Assembly (NCBI GenBank): GCA_018110825.1
Contig: JAGBCL010000108.1
Coordinates: 1 to 64,000 of the forward strand
Reading direction: 5' to 3'
Origin: Oscillospiraceae bacterium
Lineage (GTDB): Bacteria > Bacillota > Clostridia > Oscillospirales > Ruminococcaceae
DNA: 64,000 bases
Of this stretch, positions 24,455 to 32,497 are shown one piece after another. The notes beneath the pieces were generated by a model, which worked only from the letters and a program-made list of their open reading frames with translations, made no database searches and had not been told where the DNA came from. Each line of letters opens with the position of its first letter. Within the stretch, counting starts at the first letter, position 1. Made by a program: the position numbers and the translations under genes.

Positions 24455-27178
24455 TTAAGCAAAAACAGCGTCAAGAGCCGTGGTTTCCACGGTCTGCTCG
24501 GGCTTGAAAGCATCGGAAGCAACATAATCACAAAGACTTTCCATAAGCTGTCTGCAAGGCAGAGAATTTGTTTCGGTATCTATATTTGCGGTACATACCA
24601 GCAGGCTTCCGCCGCCTGTCTTAACCTCGAAAACAGTGCCAAGATTGTGGTTGCGCTGGCAGTTATCAATGGTACGCACAATAGGCTCAATGCCCGTGCC
24701 GTCGAGGATTGCCACTCTCGAAGCGGAAACAATGTCGTACCACTGAGCTGTAGAATAGGTTTCGGACGGAAACTTTGCAAGTGCAGGGTGGCTGTTATCC
24801 ACCAACAGACCAAGCGTGCCGACGGGGGTAGCCTTGTTCATTGAAAGGGAAATGGAGTTGAACATAGGGTAGTTCCAGAAATCGGTGCAGTAGGTGCCCT
24901 CAACAGACTTGTCCTCGCTAAGCTTTTCAGGAACAAACAGAACTCTCTTACCCTCGGAAAGTGCAGATTTAGCGTCGTTCCATGCCTTTGTCACAACAAT
25001 ATTTTCAGGTGTGCAAGCTGCCGTTTCTGGATATATCCAAAGTATATATTTGTTACAAATATCCTTACAGTTAAGTGTAAGTACAACCTTTGCAGGCTTT
25101 CTAACCATAGGAATTTCAAGGTCAACCTTTCCCAAATCAAAGGTGCCGCCCTTGAATTCACCCTTTGCGGTAAGGCTGTACTCGGAAATCACGTCGCCGT
25201 TCACGGAAAGACGCACATCAACCTTTGGGTCAACGTCAGCCTTTGCGGCATAGTTGTAAAGCTGTACAGGCATTTCAATCCTTTCACCTGCGGCAAAGAC
25301 AAACTTCGGAAGCAGGCCGAGAATTACACGCTCGGAGCAGAAGCCGCGCCACTCGATTGACGTGATAACACCCTTGCTTTCCATAAACGAGTTCAGCACG
25401 CCAACCAGCGCCGTGCCCTGACCTGTGAAGTCCTGAATGTCAAGCAGCTGGAAGCCTGAAAGTTCTTTGGAGCGGAGTGCGGTTTCGATTTCGTTCTTGT
25501 AGCACTCAGCCGCAAAGCGTCCGCTTGCACGAAAGAACTTGTCCGAATATTTCAGCAGACCCGCTTTTTCAAGGCGTTCACGAAAAATTTCCAGGTTATA
25601 CGGCTTCAGCACGCCTGTGTACTTTTCGATTTCGTTGTAGTCGGGGTACATAAAATACTGACCGACCTCGTGGGAAACAACAGGAATTTCCGACACAAAT
25701 TCTCCCCCAGCGTTGTCGAGGGAAACGGTTTTTACACCTGTGCCGTACTGGATTTCGATAGTACCGCCTGCGCTCTGTTCGTCGCTTACTGAAGACGGAC
25801 GGATGTGTGCATCGTAGCTGTAGTTTGAATTCGGCGCATCGGTCTGGATGTGACCGAGAGGTGCGTCGCACATTGCATAAGAGCCGCGGAAAAGGCGCTC
25901 CTTGGAGAAACGTACACCAACAAAGAAATCGTCATTTTCCACGATGCATGGCCAGAACTGGAAGTTGTTCGAGCCTTGTGTATAGAGGTGGCGGTTGTCG
26001 TAAGCCTTGTAGCCGCCGAGAATTTCGTTCAGACGCTCCTTGCTTCCCCAAAGCTCGTTGCCGAGGGACATTGCAAAGAAGGACGGATGGTTACCAAACT
26101 CGTCAAGAATACGGAAGCCCTCGTCGATAAGGTATTGCTGACCGTCGGTGATTTCCTCCTCAACCGTGCCCCAGAATGGAAGCTCAGGCTCCATATAGAT
26201 GCCCAGCTGGTCAGCGGCACAGAATGCAGCGTCAGGGGGACAGCAGGTGTGGAATCGATAGTGGTTTATGCCGTGCTCCTTGGCGGTTTTCATAACCGCA
26301 AGCCAGCTTTCGGTATCGGTCGGTGCAGCACCTGTCATAGGGAAAATCATACCGTCGTGCTTGCCACGCAGGAATACCTTTTCACCATTCACAAGGAACT
26401 CAGTGCCGCGTGTTGAAAAGTCACGTATGCCGAAAGAAACAGACTGCACATCACCGTCATTTGCGATATTCATTATATATGTAACAGGATTGTGCTCACT
26501 CCACAGAGTTGCCTTTTCCATTTCGTAGGTAAATTCGGGGCAGTCCTTTGTTACGGTTACTGTCTTTTTCGAGAACCCGCTTACGTCAACATTCAGCTCA
26601 AAGCTTTCAGCACCTACAAGTCCGCCCTTTACGGTAACGGTTTTTGTTTCAGCGTCGGTGTAAAGTTTCGGATTAACAAAACGTGCCTCGTTGACACATT
26701 CGATATACAGCCCGCCCGTGATACCAAGCCAGTTTGTCTGTGTATCCTGGGAGGTCATATGGCCTCCGGGAACAGGACATGTAACGTTGTCAATCATAAT
26801 TGTGATACGGATTTCCTCGCCGCTCACAAATTCGGTTATATCGTAGCGGTGAGCGGTGCAGAGGCTGTTCTGCGTGCCCACAAATTCGCCGTTTATCCAC
26901 AGATTGCTTGTACGTGTACGCTCCATAACAAGGTACACCTTGCACCCCTGCTTTTTAGGGGTAATTTTCATCGTACGCTCATAAAGTGCGTAACCCTCAA
27001 AGCGGTGCGGGTCAGTAAGATATCCGTCGCTTCTCTCATCGGTAACAGGTGACTTTTTCATCTGCTGAATGGTAGAGGGCAGAGTGATTGTTTCCTCAAA
27101 ACCAACATTTATATCAGGCTTTTCTTTGCTCAGAAGAAAATTCCATTTTTCATATGTAAGATGAATTTTTTCAATCAT
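24455..27178 (-). CDS. glycoside hydrolase family 2 enzyme (beta-galactosidase/mannosidase-like)
   Basis: 907 residues, no signal peptide, so it acts on imported oligosaccharides in the cytosol. The GH2 layout is visible: a jelly-roll sugar-binding domain (about 40-190), an immunoglobulin-like domain, a TIM barrel (about 290-560) and beta-rich C-terminal domains. The acid/base candidate is the glutamate in MSLGNELWGS and the nucleophile candidate the glutamate in VVSHEVGQY. MTSQDTQTNWLGITGGLYI matches the family. GGAGAGG 6 bases before the ATG at 27178 sets the start. Beta-galactosidase, mannosidase or glucuronidase specificity cannot be separated by eye. Confidence 0.85.
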   Translation of the reverse strand: MIEKIHLTYEKWNFLLSKEKPDINVGFEETITLPSTIQQMKKSPVTDERSDGYLTDPHRFEGYALYERTMKITPKKQGCKVYLVMERTRTSNLWINGEFVGTQNSLCTAHRYDITEFVSGEEIRITIMIDNVTCPVPGGHMTSQDTQTNWLGITGGLYIECVNEARFVNPKLYTDAETKTVTVKGGLVGAESFELNVDVSGFSKKTVTVTKDCPEFTYEMEKATLWSEHNPVTYIMNIANDGDVQSVSFGIRDFSTRGTEFLVNGEKVFLRGKHDGMIFPMTGAAPTDTESWLAVMKTAKEHGINHYRFHTCCPPDAAFCAADQLGIYMEPELPFWGTVEEEITDGQQYLIDEGFRILDEFGNHPSFFAMSLGNELWGSKERLNEILGGYKAYDNRHLYTQGSNNFQFWPCIVENDDFFVGVRFSKERLFRGSYAMCDAPLGHIQTDAPNSNYSYDAHIRPSSVSDEQSAGGTIEIQYGTGVKTVSLDNAGGEFVSEIPVVSHEVGQYFMYPDYNEIEKYTGVLKPYNLEIFRERLEKAGLLKYSDKFFRASGRFAAECYKNEIETALRSKELSGFQLLDIQDFTGQGTALVGVLNSFMESKGVITSIEWRGFCSERVILGLLPKFVFAAGERIEMPVQLYNYAAKADVDPKVDVRLSVNGDVISEYSLTAKGEFKGGTFDLGKVDLEIPMVRKPAKVVLTLNCKDICNKYILWIYPETAACTPENIVVTKAWNDAKSALSEGKRVLFVPEKLSEDKSVEGTYCTDFWNYPMFNSISLSMNKATPVGTLGLLVDNSHPALAKFPSETYSTAQWYDIVSASRVAILDGTGIEPIVRTIDNCQRNHNLGTVFEVKTGGGSLLVCTANIDTETNSLPCRQLMESLCDYVASDAFKPEQTVETTALDAVFA

Positions 27179-27219
27179 AGACTGCCTCTCCAATCAATTT
27201 TCAAATAAGATTAACAGCA

Positions 27220-27248
27220 ATTATATCATACAAATATTAACATTTCAA
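27220..27248 (-). promoter_or_regulatory. sigma-A-type promoter of the GH2 gene
   Basis: Minus strand TTGAAA (27248-27243), 17-base spacer, TATAAT (27225-27220). Confidence 0.7.
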
Positions 27249-27286
27249 CAAAATACTTGGACATATCTTTGCAAAATAGTAAACAC

Positions 27287-27321
27287 AAAACCGTTCCCAC
27301 CCAAAAGGCAGGAACGGTTTT
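27287..27321 (-). terminator. terminator of the amino-acid ABC operon
   Basis: 11-bp perfect stem AAAACCGTTCC / GGAACGGTTTT immediately after the ATPase gene. Confidence 0.85.
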
Positions 27322-27323
27322 AC

Positions 27324-28097
27324 TCAATCCTTGAAATCATTGTTATATCTCTGAAGGAACTGCTTTGTACGCTCGTTCTGCGTGTCGCCGAATACCTGGT
27401 CGGGAGTGCCCTCCTCAACGATTACGCCGCCGTCCATAAAGATAACATGGTCGGCAACATCCCTTGCAAAAGCCATTTCGTGTGTAACGATAACCATTGT
27501 CATCTTTTCCTTTGCAAGCTCCTTGATAACCTTGAGGATTTCGCCTGTCAGTTCAGGGTCAAGTGCAGAGGTAGGCTCGTCAAAGAATAGCACCTCAGGG
27601 CTGAGTGCAAGTGCACGTGCAATGGAAACACGCTGCTGCTGACCGCCCGAAAGCTCGCATGGATAGGAATTTGCCTTAGCCGCAAGTCCCATTTTTTCGA
27701 GAAGCACCTTAGCTGTTTCCTCGGCCTCCTGTCTGCTCTTTTTCAGCACGCACATCGGTGCCTCGGTAATATTCTTCAGCACGCTCATATGCGGGAAAAG
27801 ATTGAAGTTCTGGAAAACAAGTCCGATTTTAAGACGTATCTCACGGAGAACGTCAGCAGGGGCATAAATCGGCTTGCCGTTCTTGTACCCCTCAATAAGG
27901 TCAAGCTCGCAGACCCTTACCGTACCTCCGCTTGCCTTTTCAAGCTGATTTATGCACCGCAGAAGCGTGGACTTGCCGCTTCCCGACGGTCCGATAATTG
28001 CCACAACCTCGCCCTTTTCCACGTCGAAGGAAATATCCTTCAGAACTTCAAGCTTGTCAAAGCTTTTGGAAAGGTTGCGCACTTCAAGTATTGCCAT
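27324..28097 (-). CDS. polar amino acid ABC transporter ATP-binding protein
   Basis: Energising subunit of a PAAT-type importer, 257 residues. Walker A is [13 protein letters not shown], the Q-loop lies in [15 protein letters not shown], the ABC signature is [15 protein letters not shown], Walker [14 protein letters not shown] and the switch histidine is in VIVTHEM. All are intact and typical of GlnQ/HisP proteins. AAAGGAG precedes the ATG. It is the last gene of the operon, separated from the permease gene by two paralogous unknown genes. No substrate-binding protein is encoded in the window. Confidence 0.93.
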   Translation of the reverse strand: MAILEVRNLSKSFDKLEVLKDISFDVEKGEVVAIIGPSGSGKSTLLRCINQLEKASGGTVRVCELDLIEGYKNGKPIYAPADVLREIRLKIGLVFQNFNLFPHMSVLKNITEAPMCVLKKSRQEAEETAKVLLEKMGLAAKANSYPCELSGGQQQRVSIARALALSPEVLFFDEPTSALDPELTGEILKVIKELAKEKMTMVIVTHEMAFARDVADHVIFMDGGVIVEEGTPDQVFGDTQNERTKQFLQRYNNDFKD

Positions 28098-28101
28098 AAA
28101 A

Positions 28102-28237
28102 ATCTCCTTTACTCTGCAAACGGCGGTATGCCGAATAAGATGTCCGCAATAATCTGCTCATACACTTCCTTGTGTGTGGCAGGCACATATTCGTTGTTCA
28201 TAAGCATATCGAAAGCGGATGCGTTGGGGTCTATTCC
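28102..28237 (-). repeat. 136-bp direct repeat, copy 1 (3' end of paralogue 1)
   Basis: Identical over 136 bases with 28853-28988. It covers the last ~43 codons, the stop and the following ribosome site. Perfect identity at silent positions next to a diverged centre indicates recent duplication or gene conversion. Confidence 0.92.
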
Positions 28238-28846
28238 GCCAAAGAATTCTGACTTGGGTTTGGTTACTACACAACCCATACTTACTTTCATATCGGTAAT
28301 CATTGATACAGCTGTATGGTGTCCGTATTTATTTGAAAGAACTCCGGATGTAAATAATTCACCGAACAGATTGAGTTGGTCTTGAAAACCTGTTTTGCCA
28401 ACATATTTTTCTTTAATAGTTGCCTCAATTTCATCATAACTCATACCCTCATAACCACGGGCATCATTATAAAATTCAAATGAATTATCAATACCGATTT
28501 TACTTCGTATCTCGTCATTATATTGTTCAAGCATCATTGATTGTTCCTTGGTTGCACACACAGTTCTTGCCATATAATAATCATCAAAAGCCTCTTTGTA
28601 ACGATTTTCAATTTCCGCAAAAATCTCTGCCTTAGTCATACCGCTGTAATCAACGGCACGTCCAGCCGCCGCAACCTTGTCAAGCTTCAGCTGTGTTTCA
28701 GCAATGCCGAGGTCAGCGGGCGCTGTCCTTGTGAATGTGTCTGTGTTCTGAGCCTTCTGCAATTCGTCACAGAAGGTTGCCTTGCCTGTTTTTGCATGTG
28801 TGTATGCTGTAGTTCTTGTGTAAGCGTTTATTCCTGTGATGTTCAT
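28109..28846 (-). CDS. unknown protein, duplicated pair member 1 (conserved ends, variable centre)
   Basis: 245 residues, soluble, no signal peptide. Residues about 30-65 ([20 protein letters not shown] onward) and the last ~43 ([20 protein letters not shown] onward) are almost identical to the neighbouring gene, while the middle (about 75-200) is only moderately similar. The short head [13 protein letters not shown] resembles the MSIxGIxxY-type starts common in multicopy intracellular proteins of Clostridia. I cannot assign a function. The ATG at 28846 follows AAAGGAGAT. It lies 11 bases upstream of the ABC ATPase gene and is co-transcribed with it. Confidence 0.75.
   Translation of the reverse strand: MNITGINAYTRTTAYTHAKTGKATFCDELQKAQNTDTFTRTAPADLGIAETQLKLDKVAAAGRAVDYSGMTKAEIFAEIENRYKEAFDDYYMARTVCATKEQSMMLEQYNDEIRSKIGIDNSFEFYNDARGYEGMSYDEIEATIKEKYVGKTGFQDQLNLFGELFTSGVLSNKYGHHTAVSMITDMKVSMGCVVTKPKSEFFGGIDPNASAFDMLMNNEYVPATHKEVYEQIIADILFGIPPFAE
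28629..28759 (-). repeat. 131-bp direct repeat, copy 1 (5' part of paralogue 1)
   Basis: Matches 29383-29513 with two substitutions. It encodes the conserved N-terminal segment of both paralogues. Confidence 0.9.
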
Positions 28847-28852
28847 GCATTC

Positions 28853-28988
28853 ATCTCCTTTACTCTGCAAACGGCGGTATGCCGAATAAGATGTCCGCAA
28901 TAATCTGCTCATACACTTCCTTGTGTGTGGCAGGCACATATTCGTTGTTCATAAGCATATCGAAAGCGGATGCGTTGGGGTCTATTCC
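28853..28988 (-). repeat. 136-bp direct repeat, copy 2 (3' end of paralogue 2)
   Basis: Second copy of the repeat at 28102-28237; it contains the stop codon of paralogue 2 and the ribosome site used by paralogue 1. Confidence 0.92.
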
Positions 28989-29606
28989 ACCGTATAATTC
29001 CGCTTCACTTTTTCTAGGACGTCCACCAATACTTTCAGATAATTCTCCTGTCATAAAAGCTGCTGTTTTTCCTCCATATTTTTCTGAAAGAACACCTGCA
29101 GAAAAAAGCTCACCGTACATATTTAACTGGTCTTTAAAGCCGAGTTTGCCAGCATATTTTTCTTTGATTTCTGTTTCTATTTCCTCTGCCGAAGTACCTT
29201 TATATCCTCTTGCATTCCTCACTAATTCAGAATTTATATTGCTAATGCCTACTTTTTCTTCTGTTTCAGCATTAAATTGGTTTAAAATCATTATTTGTTC
29301 TTTGGTTATACAAACCGACCTTGCAGTATAAAAATCATCAAAAGCATCTTTATACCTATTTTCAATTTCTGCATAGATTTCCGCCTTAGTCATACCGCTG
29401 TAATCAACAGCACGTCCAGCCGCCGCAACCTTGTCAAGCTTCAGCTGTGTTTCAGCAATGCCGAGGTCAGCGGGTGCTGTCCTTGTGAATGTGTCTGTGT
29501 TCTGAGCCTTCTGAAGCTCAGTCTGAAAGCCTGTGCCTGTTTCTTTTGCAACTGTATTGTATGTATAAACCGCATTGTTGTAATTACCGATACCCGAAAT
29601 GCTCAT
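28860..29606 (-). CDS. unknown protein, duplicated pair member 2 (conserved ends, variable centre)
   Basis: 248 residues, paralogue of the next gene. The head is MSISGIGNYNNAVYTYNTVA, then the shared N-terminal block, a diverged central block with helical, charged character (EEIETEIKEKYAGKLGFKDQ), and the shared C-terminus ending [11 protein letters not shown]. The shared parts are nearly identical in DNA while the centre has changed in many places, including insertions and replacements near NSELVRNARGYKG. It sits 17 bases after the permease gene, so transport operon and pair are one unit. Function unknown. Confidence 0.75.
   Translation of the reverse strand: MSISGIGNYNNAVYTYNTVAKETGTGFQTELQKAQNTDTFTRTAPADLGIAETQLKLDKVAAAGRAVDYSGMTKAEIYAEIENRYKDAFDDFYTARSVCITKEQIMILNQFNAETEEKVGISNINSELVRNARGYKGTSAEEIETEIKEKYAGKLGFKDQLNMYGELFSAGVLSEKYGGKTAAFMTGELSESIGGRPRKSEAELYGGIDPNASAFDMLMNNEYVPATHKEVYEQIIADILFGIPPFAE
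29383..29513 (-). repeat. 131-bp direct repeat, copy 2 (5' part of paralogue 2)
   Basis: Partner of 28629-28759, differing at two positions only. Confidence 0.9.
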
Positions 29607-29623
29607 AAAAACACCCTTTCAAT

Positions 29624-30322
29624 TTATTTGTAATAATCCAGCTTCTTTTCAACCGCCGCAAACAGCGTTGTGAGAATTGCGTTCATTATGAAATAGAACA
29701 CGCCCGCAATGAAAAGCGGGGTAAGGTTACTGTAGGAAACCATCTGCTCCTTTGCCTTACGGAAGATTTCAGCGTAAGCGATAACCGACGCAAGCGAGGT
29801 ATCCTTTACAAGCGTGATAACCTCGTTTGAGCTTGCTGGAACAATTCTCTTGATAACCTGCGGAAGAACAACACGGAAAAATGTCTGACTCTTTGTCATA
29901 CCAAGAGCCGCCGCCGCCTCGTACTGTCCCTTAGGGATTGACTCAATACCGCCTCTGAAAATTTCAGCGAAGTACGCCGCATAGTTCAGTGCGAACGCAA
30001 CAATCAGCGCATTGAACTGGTAGCTTTCGCTCTTGATGTCAATTCCCGCAAAAAGGTTCTGGAGAAAAGCAGAATCCGAAACCTTCATCATTGGAATTGC
30101 GTAGTAAATTGTGATAATCTGAAGCATAAGAGGCGTACCTCTCATAATCAGTATGTACACGTTGATAAGCCAGGAAACAGGCTTGAATTTGCACATTTTA
30201 AGCAATGCAACAACCATACCAAGCGGAATGGAAAACAGAAGAGTGAAGCCGAAAACCTTGAGCGTAGGCACAAGATATTTCAGGATAACCCCTGTACACT
30301 GGAGAATTTCTTCCCAAGTCAA
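29624..30322 (-). CDS. polar amino acid ABC transporter permease
   Basis: Membrane channel subunit of a PAAT importer, 232 residues with about five helices. The N-terminal half carries LKVFGFTLLFSIPLGMVVAL and the cytoplasmic EAA loop reads EAAAALGMTKSQTFFRVVLP, the site that docks on the ATPase. The start is a TTG at 30322 following GAGGTGAT at a short spacing; no ATG lies nearby. The operon order is permease, two unknown paralogues, ATPase. A single permease gene implies a homodimer. Confidence 0.92.
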   Translation of the reverse strand: MTWEEILQCTGVILKYLVPTLKVFGFTLLFSIPLGMVVALLKMCKFKPVSWLINVYILIMRGTPLMLQIITIYYAIPMMKVSDSAFLQNLFAGIDIKSESYQFNALIVAFALNYAAYFAEIFRGGIESIPKGQYEAAAALGMTKSQTFFRVVLPQVIKRIVPASSNEVITLVKDTSLASVIAYAEIFRKAKEQMVSYSNLTPLFIAGVFYFIMNAILTTLFAAVEKKLDYYK

Positions 30323-30435
30323 AAAATCACCTCATATCAGAATTGCCATAATAATACGGCATCGCTTTATTACGATATTACAACTAATTATACAACATTT
30401 TATTCCGCTTGGCAATAGCTGACGGAAAATTTAGC

Positions 30436-30464
30436 TTGCAAAACAGCGCTGTATGTGATAAAAT
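30436..30464 (+). promoter_or_regulatory. sigma-A-type promoter of the U32-like gene
   Basis: TTGCAA (30436-30441), 17-base spacer, TAAAAT (30459-30464), 31 bases before the ATG. Confidence 0.65.
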
Positions 30465-30494
30465 TATTGTATATTCTTATTTCGGAGGAACACT

Positions 30495-31421
30495 ATGGAT
30501 ATCAACTTTCACATTCCAGATTTTACATATCATATGTATCTCAATTCCCTGCTAATCAACACACTGCGCAAAAATCCAGAGTATTTCCATGACGGACTGA
30601 AAATTGCTTCCGTTTTCGGTAATTTTTACGGCAGTGTTTGGAACGGCGGACGTTATCTCGGCGGAATAACCGAACCGCAGATGCTTACTGCCGTAACCAA
30701 GGCACTGAATGACAAGGGTATAGCTATGCGCTTTACTTTTACCAACCCGCTTATTACCGAAGAACACCTTGATGACGCTTTCAGCAATGCAATTCTTCGT
30801 GTCGCACACAATGGTCTTAACGAGGTAATCGTGGTATCTCCGATACTTGAAGAGTACATCCGTGAGAAGTACCCCCGCTACAAGATCACTTCCTCGACTT
30901 GCAAGGAAATCCGTGATATTAAGGGCGTTAAGGCAGAGCTGAAAAAGGATTATAAGTACGTTGTGCTTGATTACAATTTCAACAATCAGTTTGACAAGCT
31001 GGAGCAGATTGACGAAGCTGACCGTTCACGCTGTGAAATCCTTGTAAATGCCTGCTGTACACCGAATTGCCCACGCAGAGGTGAGCACTACCGTACAATC
31101 GGTCAGGACCAGATTGACGAGTGGACCTTCAAGAAAACGGGCAAGGACCCACGCACCTATGCTTCCAAAGAATTTAAATGTCAGTCAATGCTGCTTAATC
31201 TTTACGATACCGTGGGATTTTCCACACACATTTCACCCCAGGCTATCTTTGAAAAGTATCTGCCTATGGGTTACAACAACTTCAAGATTGAGGGACGTAC
31301 AATGCCTGATATCAACCTGCTTGAAACTTATATTTACTATATGGTCAAGCCTGAGTATCAGAATGAGGTGCGTCTGAAAATGGCACTTGCACTTACCAAA
31401 CGTCATAAATATTTTATCTAA
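30495..31421 (+). CDS. peptidase U32-like TIM-barrel protein
   Basis: 308 residues. It resembles the U32 family in its C-terminal half: a cysteine cluster NACCTPNCPRRGEHY, a further Cys in EFKCQSML and the signature FKIEGRTMPDI. U32 relatives are RNA-modification or ubiquinone-hydroxylation accessory proteins rather than clear peptidases, and the cysteines may hold an Fe-S cluster (inference). GGAGGAAC precedes the ATG at 30495. It is a single-gene unit with its own promoter and a shared terminator; its substrate is unknown. Confidence 0.6.
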   Translation: MDINFHIPDFTYHMYLNSLLINTLRKNPEYFHDGLKIASVFGNFYGSVWNGGRYLGGITEPQMLTAVTKALNDKGIAMRFTFTNPLITEEHLDDAFSNAILRVAHNGLNEVIVVSPILEEYIREKYPRYKITSSTCKEIRDIKGVKAELKKDYKYVVLDYNFNNQFDKLEQIDEADRSRCEILVNACCTPNCPRRGEHYRTIGQDQIDEWTFKKTGKDPRTYASKEFKCQSMLLNLYDTVGFSTHISPQAIFEKYLPMGYNNFKIEGRTMPDINLLETYIYYMVKPEYQNEVRLKMALALTKRHKYFI

Positions 31422-31426
31422 AACAA

Positions 31427-31454
31427 ACGGCGTACCGTTAATTCGGTACGCCGT
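31427..31454. terminator. bidirectional terminator
   Basis: 11-bp perfect stem ACGGCGTACCG / CGGTACGCCGT between convergent genes. Confidence 0.85.
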
Positions 31455-31458
31455 AATT

Positions 31459-32409
31459 TTATGTATAGTCAATTCCTGCTTCATCAAGCATTCCGCGGAC
31501 TTTTTCGAGGTGTTTTTTCAGTGAAGGTTTGTCGGTGTTTTCGAAGCGTTCAAGTGCAACGCGGAAGCTTTCCGCGGATTTTTCTTTTTCGCCAAGCTTG
31601 CAGTAAAGCATTGCGTAATCAAGGCAGCACAGATTTTTTGCTTCATCTGTCAGAGCGAACACCTTATTGATTTGCGCCGCTTTATCGTGAATTTCCAATG
31701 CCAGATTATACAATTCAAGAGATTTTTCAAATTCCTGATTTATCATAGTATAATTAAGATAACTATGAAAAACACCTAATTGTTCCGATAAAGTCATATC
31801 CCACTTCAGTTTTAAAATGTCATCATTTTTGGAATATGTACGAAGGTAATTTTCTGCATCATCCTTATAATCGTAATACATCAGCTGTGTTTCAAGATAC
31901 ATTATTTTCTCAGCTTTTTTCTTTGGTGATATTTGTGAAAGCAACTTAAAACATTCATCAGCTTCATTGTCCATACAACTTTCAGCATACACCTGAATGA
32001 GAAAATAAACAGCATTAAGCTTTTCATATGGCGTTTTTGCTTTTGACAAGGTGGCTTTCAACCATTTGATTTTATCATCAGTACCCAGCTTCATTGCTTC
32101 GGTATATTTTTTTCCAAGCACCGCACTCTTAATTATATCCATTACTGTCATTTTATGTTGTCTTGCAAAGCTTATCAGAAAAACAATTATTCCAACAATT
32201 ACAAGAACTGCAATCATAGCCAACCAGCGTAACAGCTTTGTGCCAAAGCTGACACCAATAGGTGCAAAAAAGAATATAAAGCCCGATATAACACCAAAAA
32301 TCAACAGACACGGAGGCAGAAACTTAGTTACATTTTTATTTAATTTGTCAAACTTTCCCCGCTCCTCCTCCAGAGCCTTTTCCAGCATCTCCCTCGTAAC
32401 CTCAAACAT
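31459..32409 (-). CDS. membrane protein with cytoplasmic TPR-like domain
   Basis: 316 residues. Two transmembrane helices lie at about residues 32-52 and 62-83 (FGVISGFIFFFAPIG, WLAMIAVLVIVGIIVFLI), followed by an alpha-helical region of repeated ~35-residue units typical of TPR repeats (AVYFLIQVYAESCMDNEADE, LDYAMLYCKLGEKEKSAESF). No enzyme motif. TPR arrays mediate protein contacts, so it may tether partners at the membrane (inference). AAAGGGG precedes the ATG at 32409. It stands directly downstream of the valS terminator. Confidence 0.75.
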   Translation of the reverse strand: MFEVTREMLEKALEEERGKFDKLNKNVTKFLPPCLLIFGVISGFIFFFAPIGVSFGTKLLRWLAMIAVLVIVGIIVFLISFARQHKMTVMDIIKSAVLGKKYTEAMKLGTDDKIKWLKATLSKAKTPYEKLNAVYFLIQVYAESCMDNEADECFKLLSQISPKKKAEKIMYLETQLMYYDYKDDAENYLRTYSKNDDILKLKWDMTLSEQLGVFHSYLNYTMINQEFEKSLELYNLALEIHDKAAQINKVFALTDEAKNLCCLDYAMLYCKLGEKEKSAESFRVALERFENTDKPSLKKHLEKVRGMLDEAGIDYT

Positions 32410-32435
32410 ACCAAAACCCCTTTACGTCATAGTAT

Positions 32436-32465
32436 AACAGCACACTAAAAATATAGTGTGCTGTT
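32436..32465 (-). terminator. valS terminator
   Basis: 12-bp stem AACAGCACACTA / TAGTGTGCTGTT. Confidence 0.8.
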
Positions 32466-32497
32466 GTTATGTTATCAAAACTTATTTCACAAGAACC

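Noticed and set aside
28109-28939. Longer N-terminus for paralogue 1 (start at 28939)
   Set aside because: It would be encoded by the paralogue 2 tail in another frame; AAAGGAGAT sets the start at 28846.
28102-28988. Insertion sequence or transposon flanked by 136-bp repeats
   Set aside because: Direct repeats are gene ends of two paralogues, with no transposase and no inverted termini.
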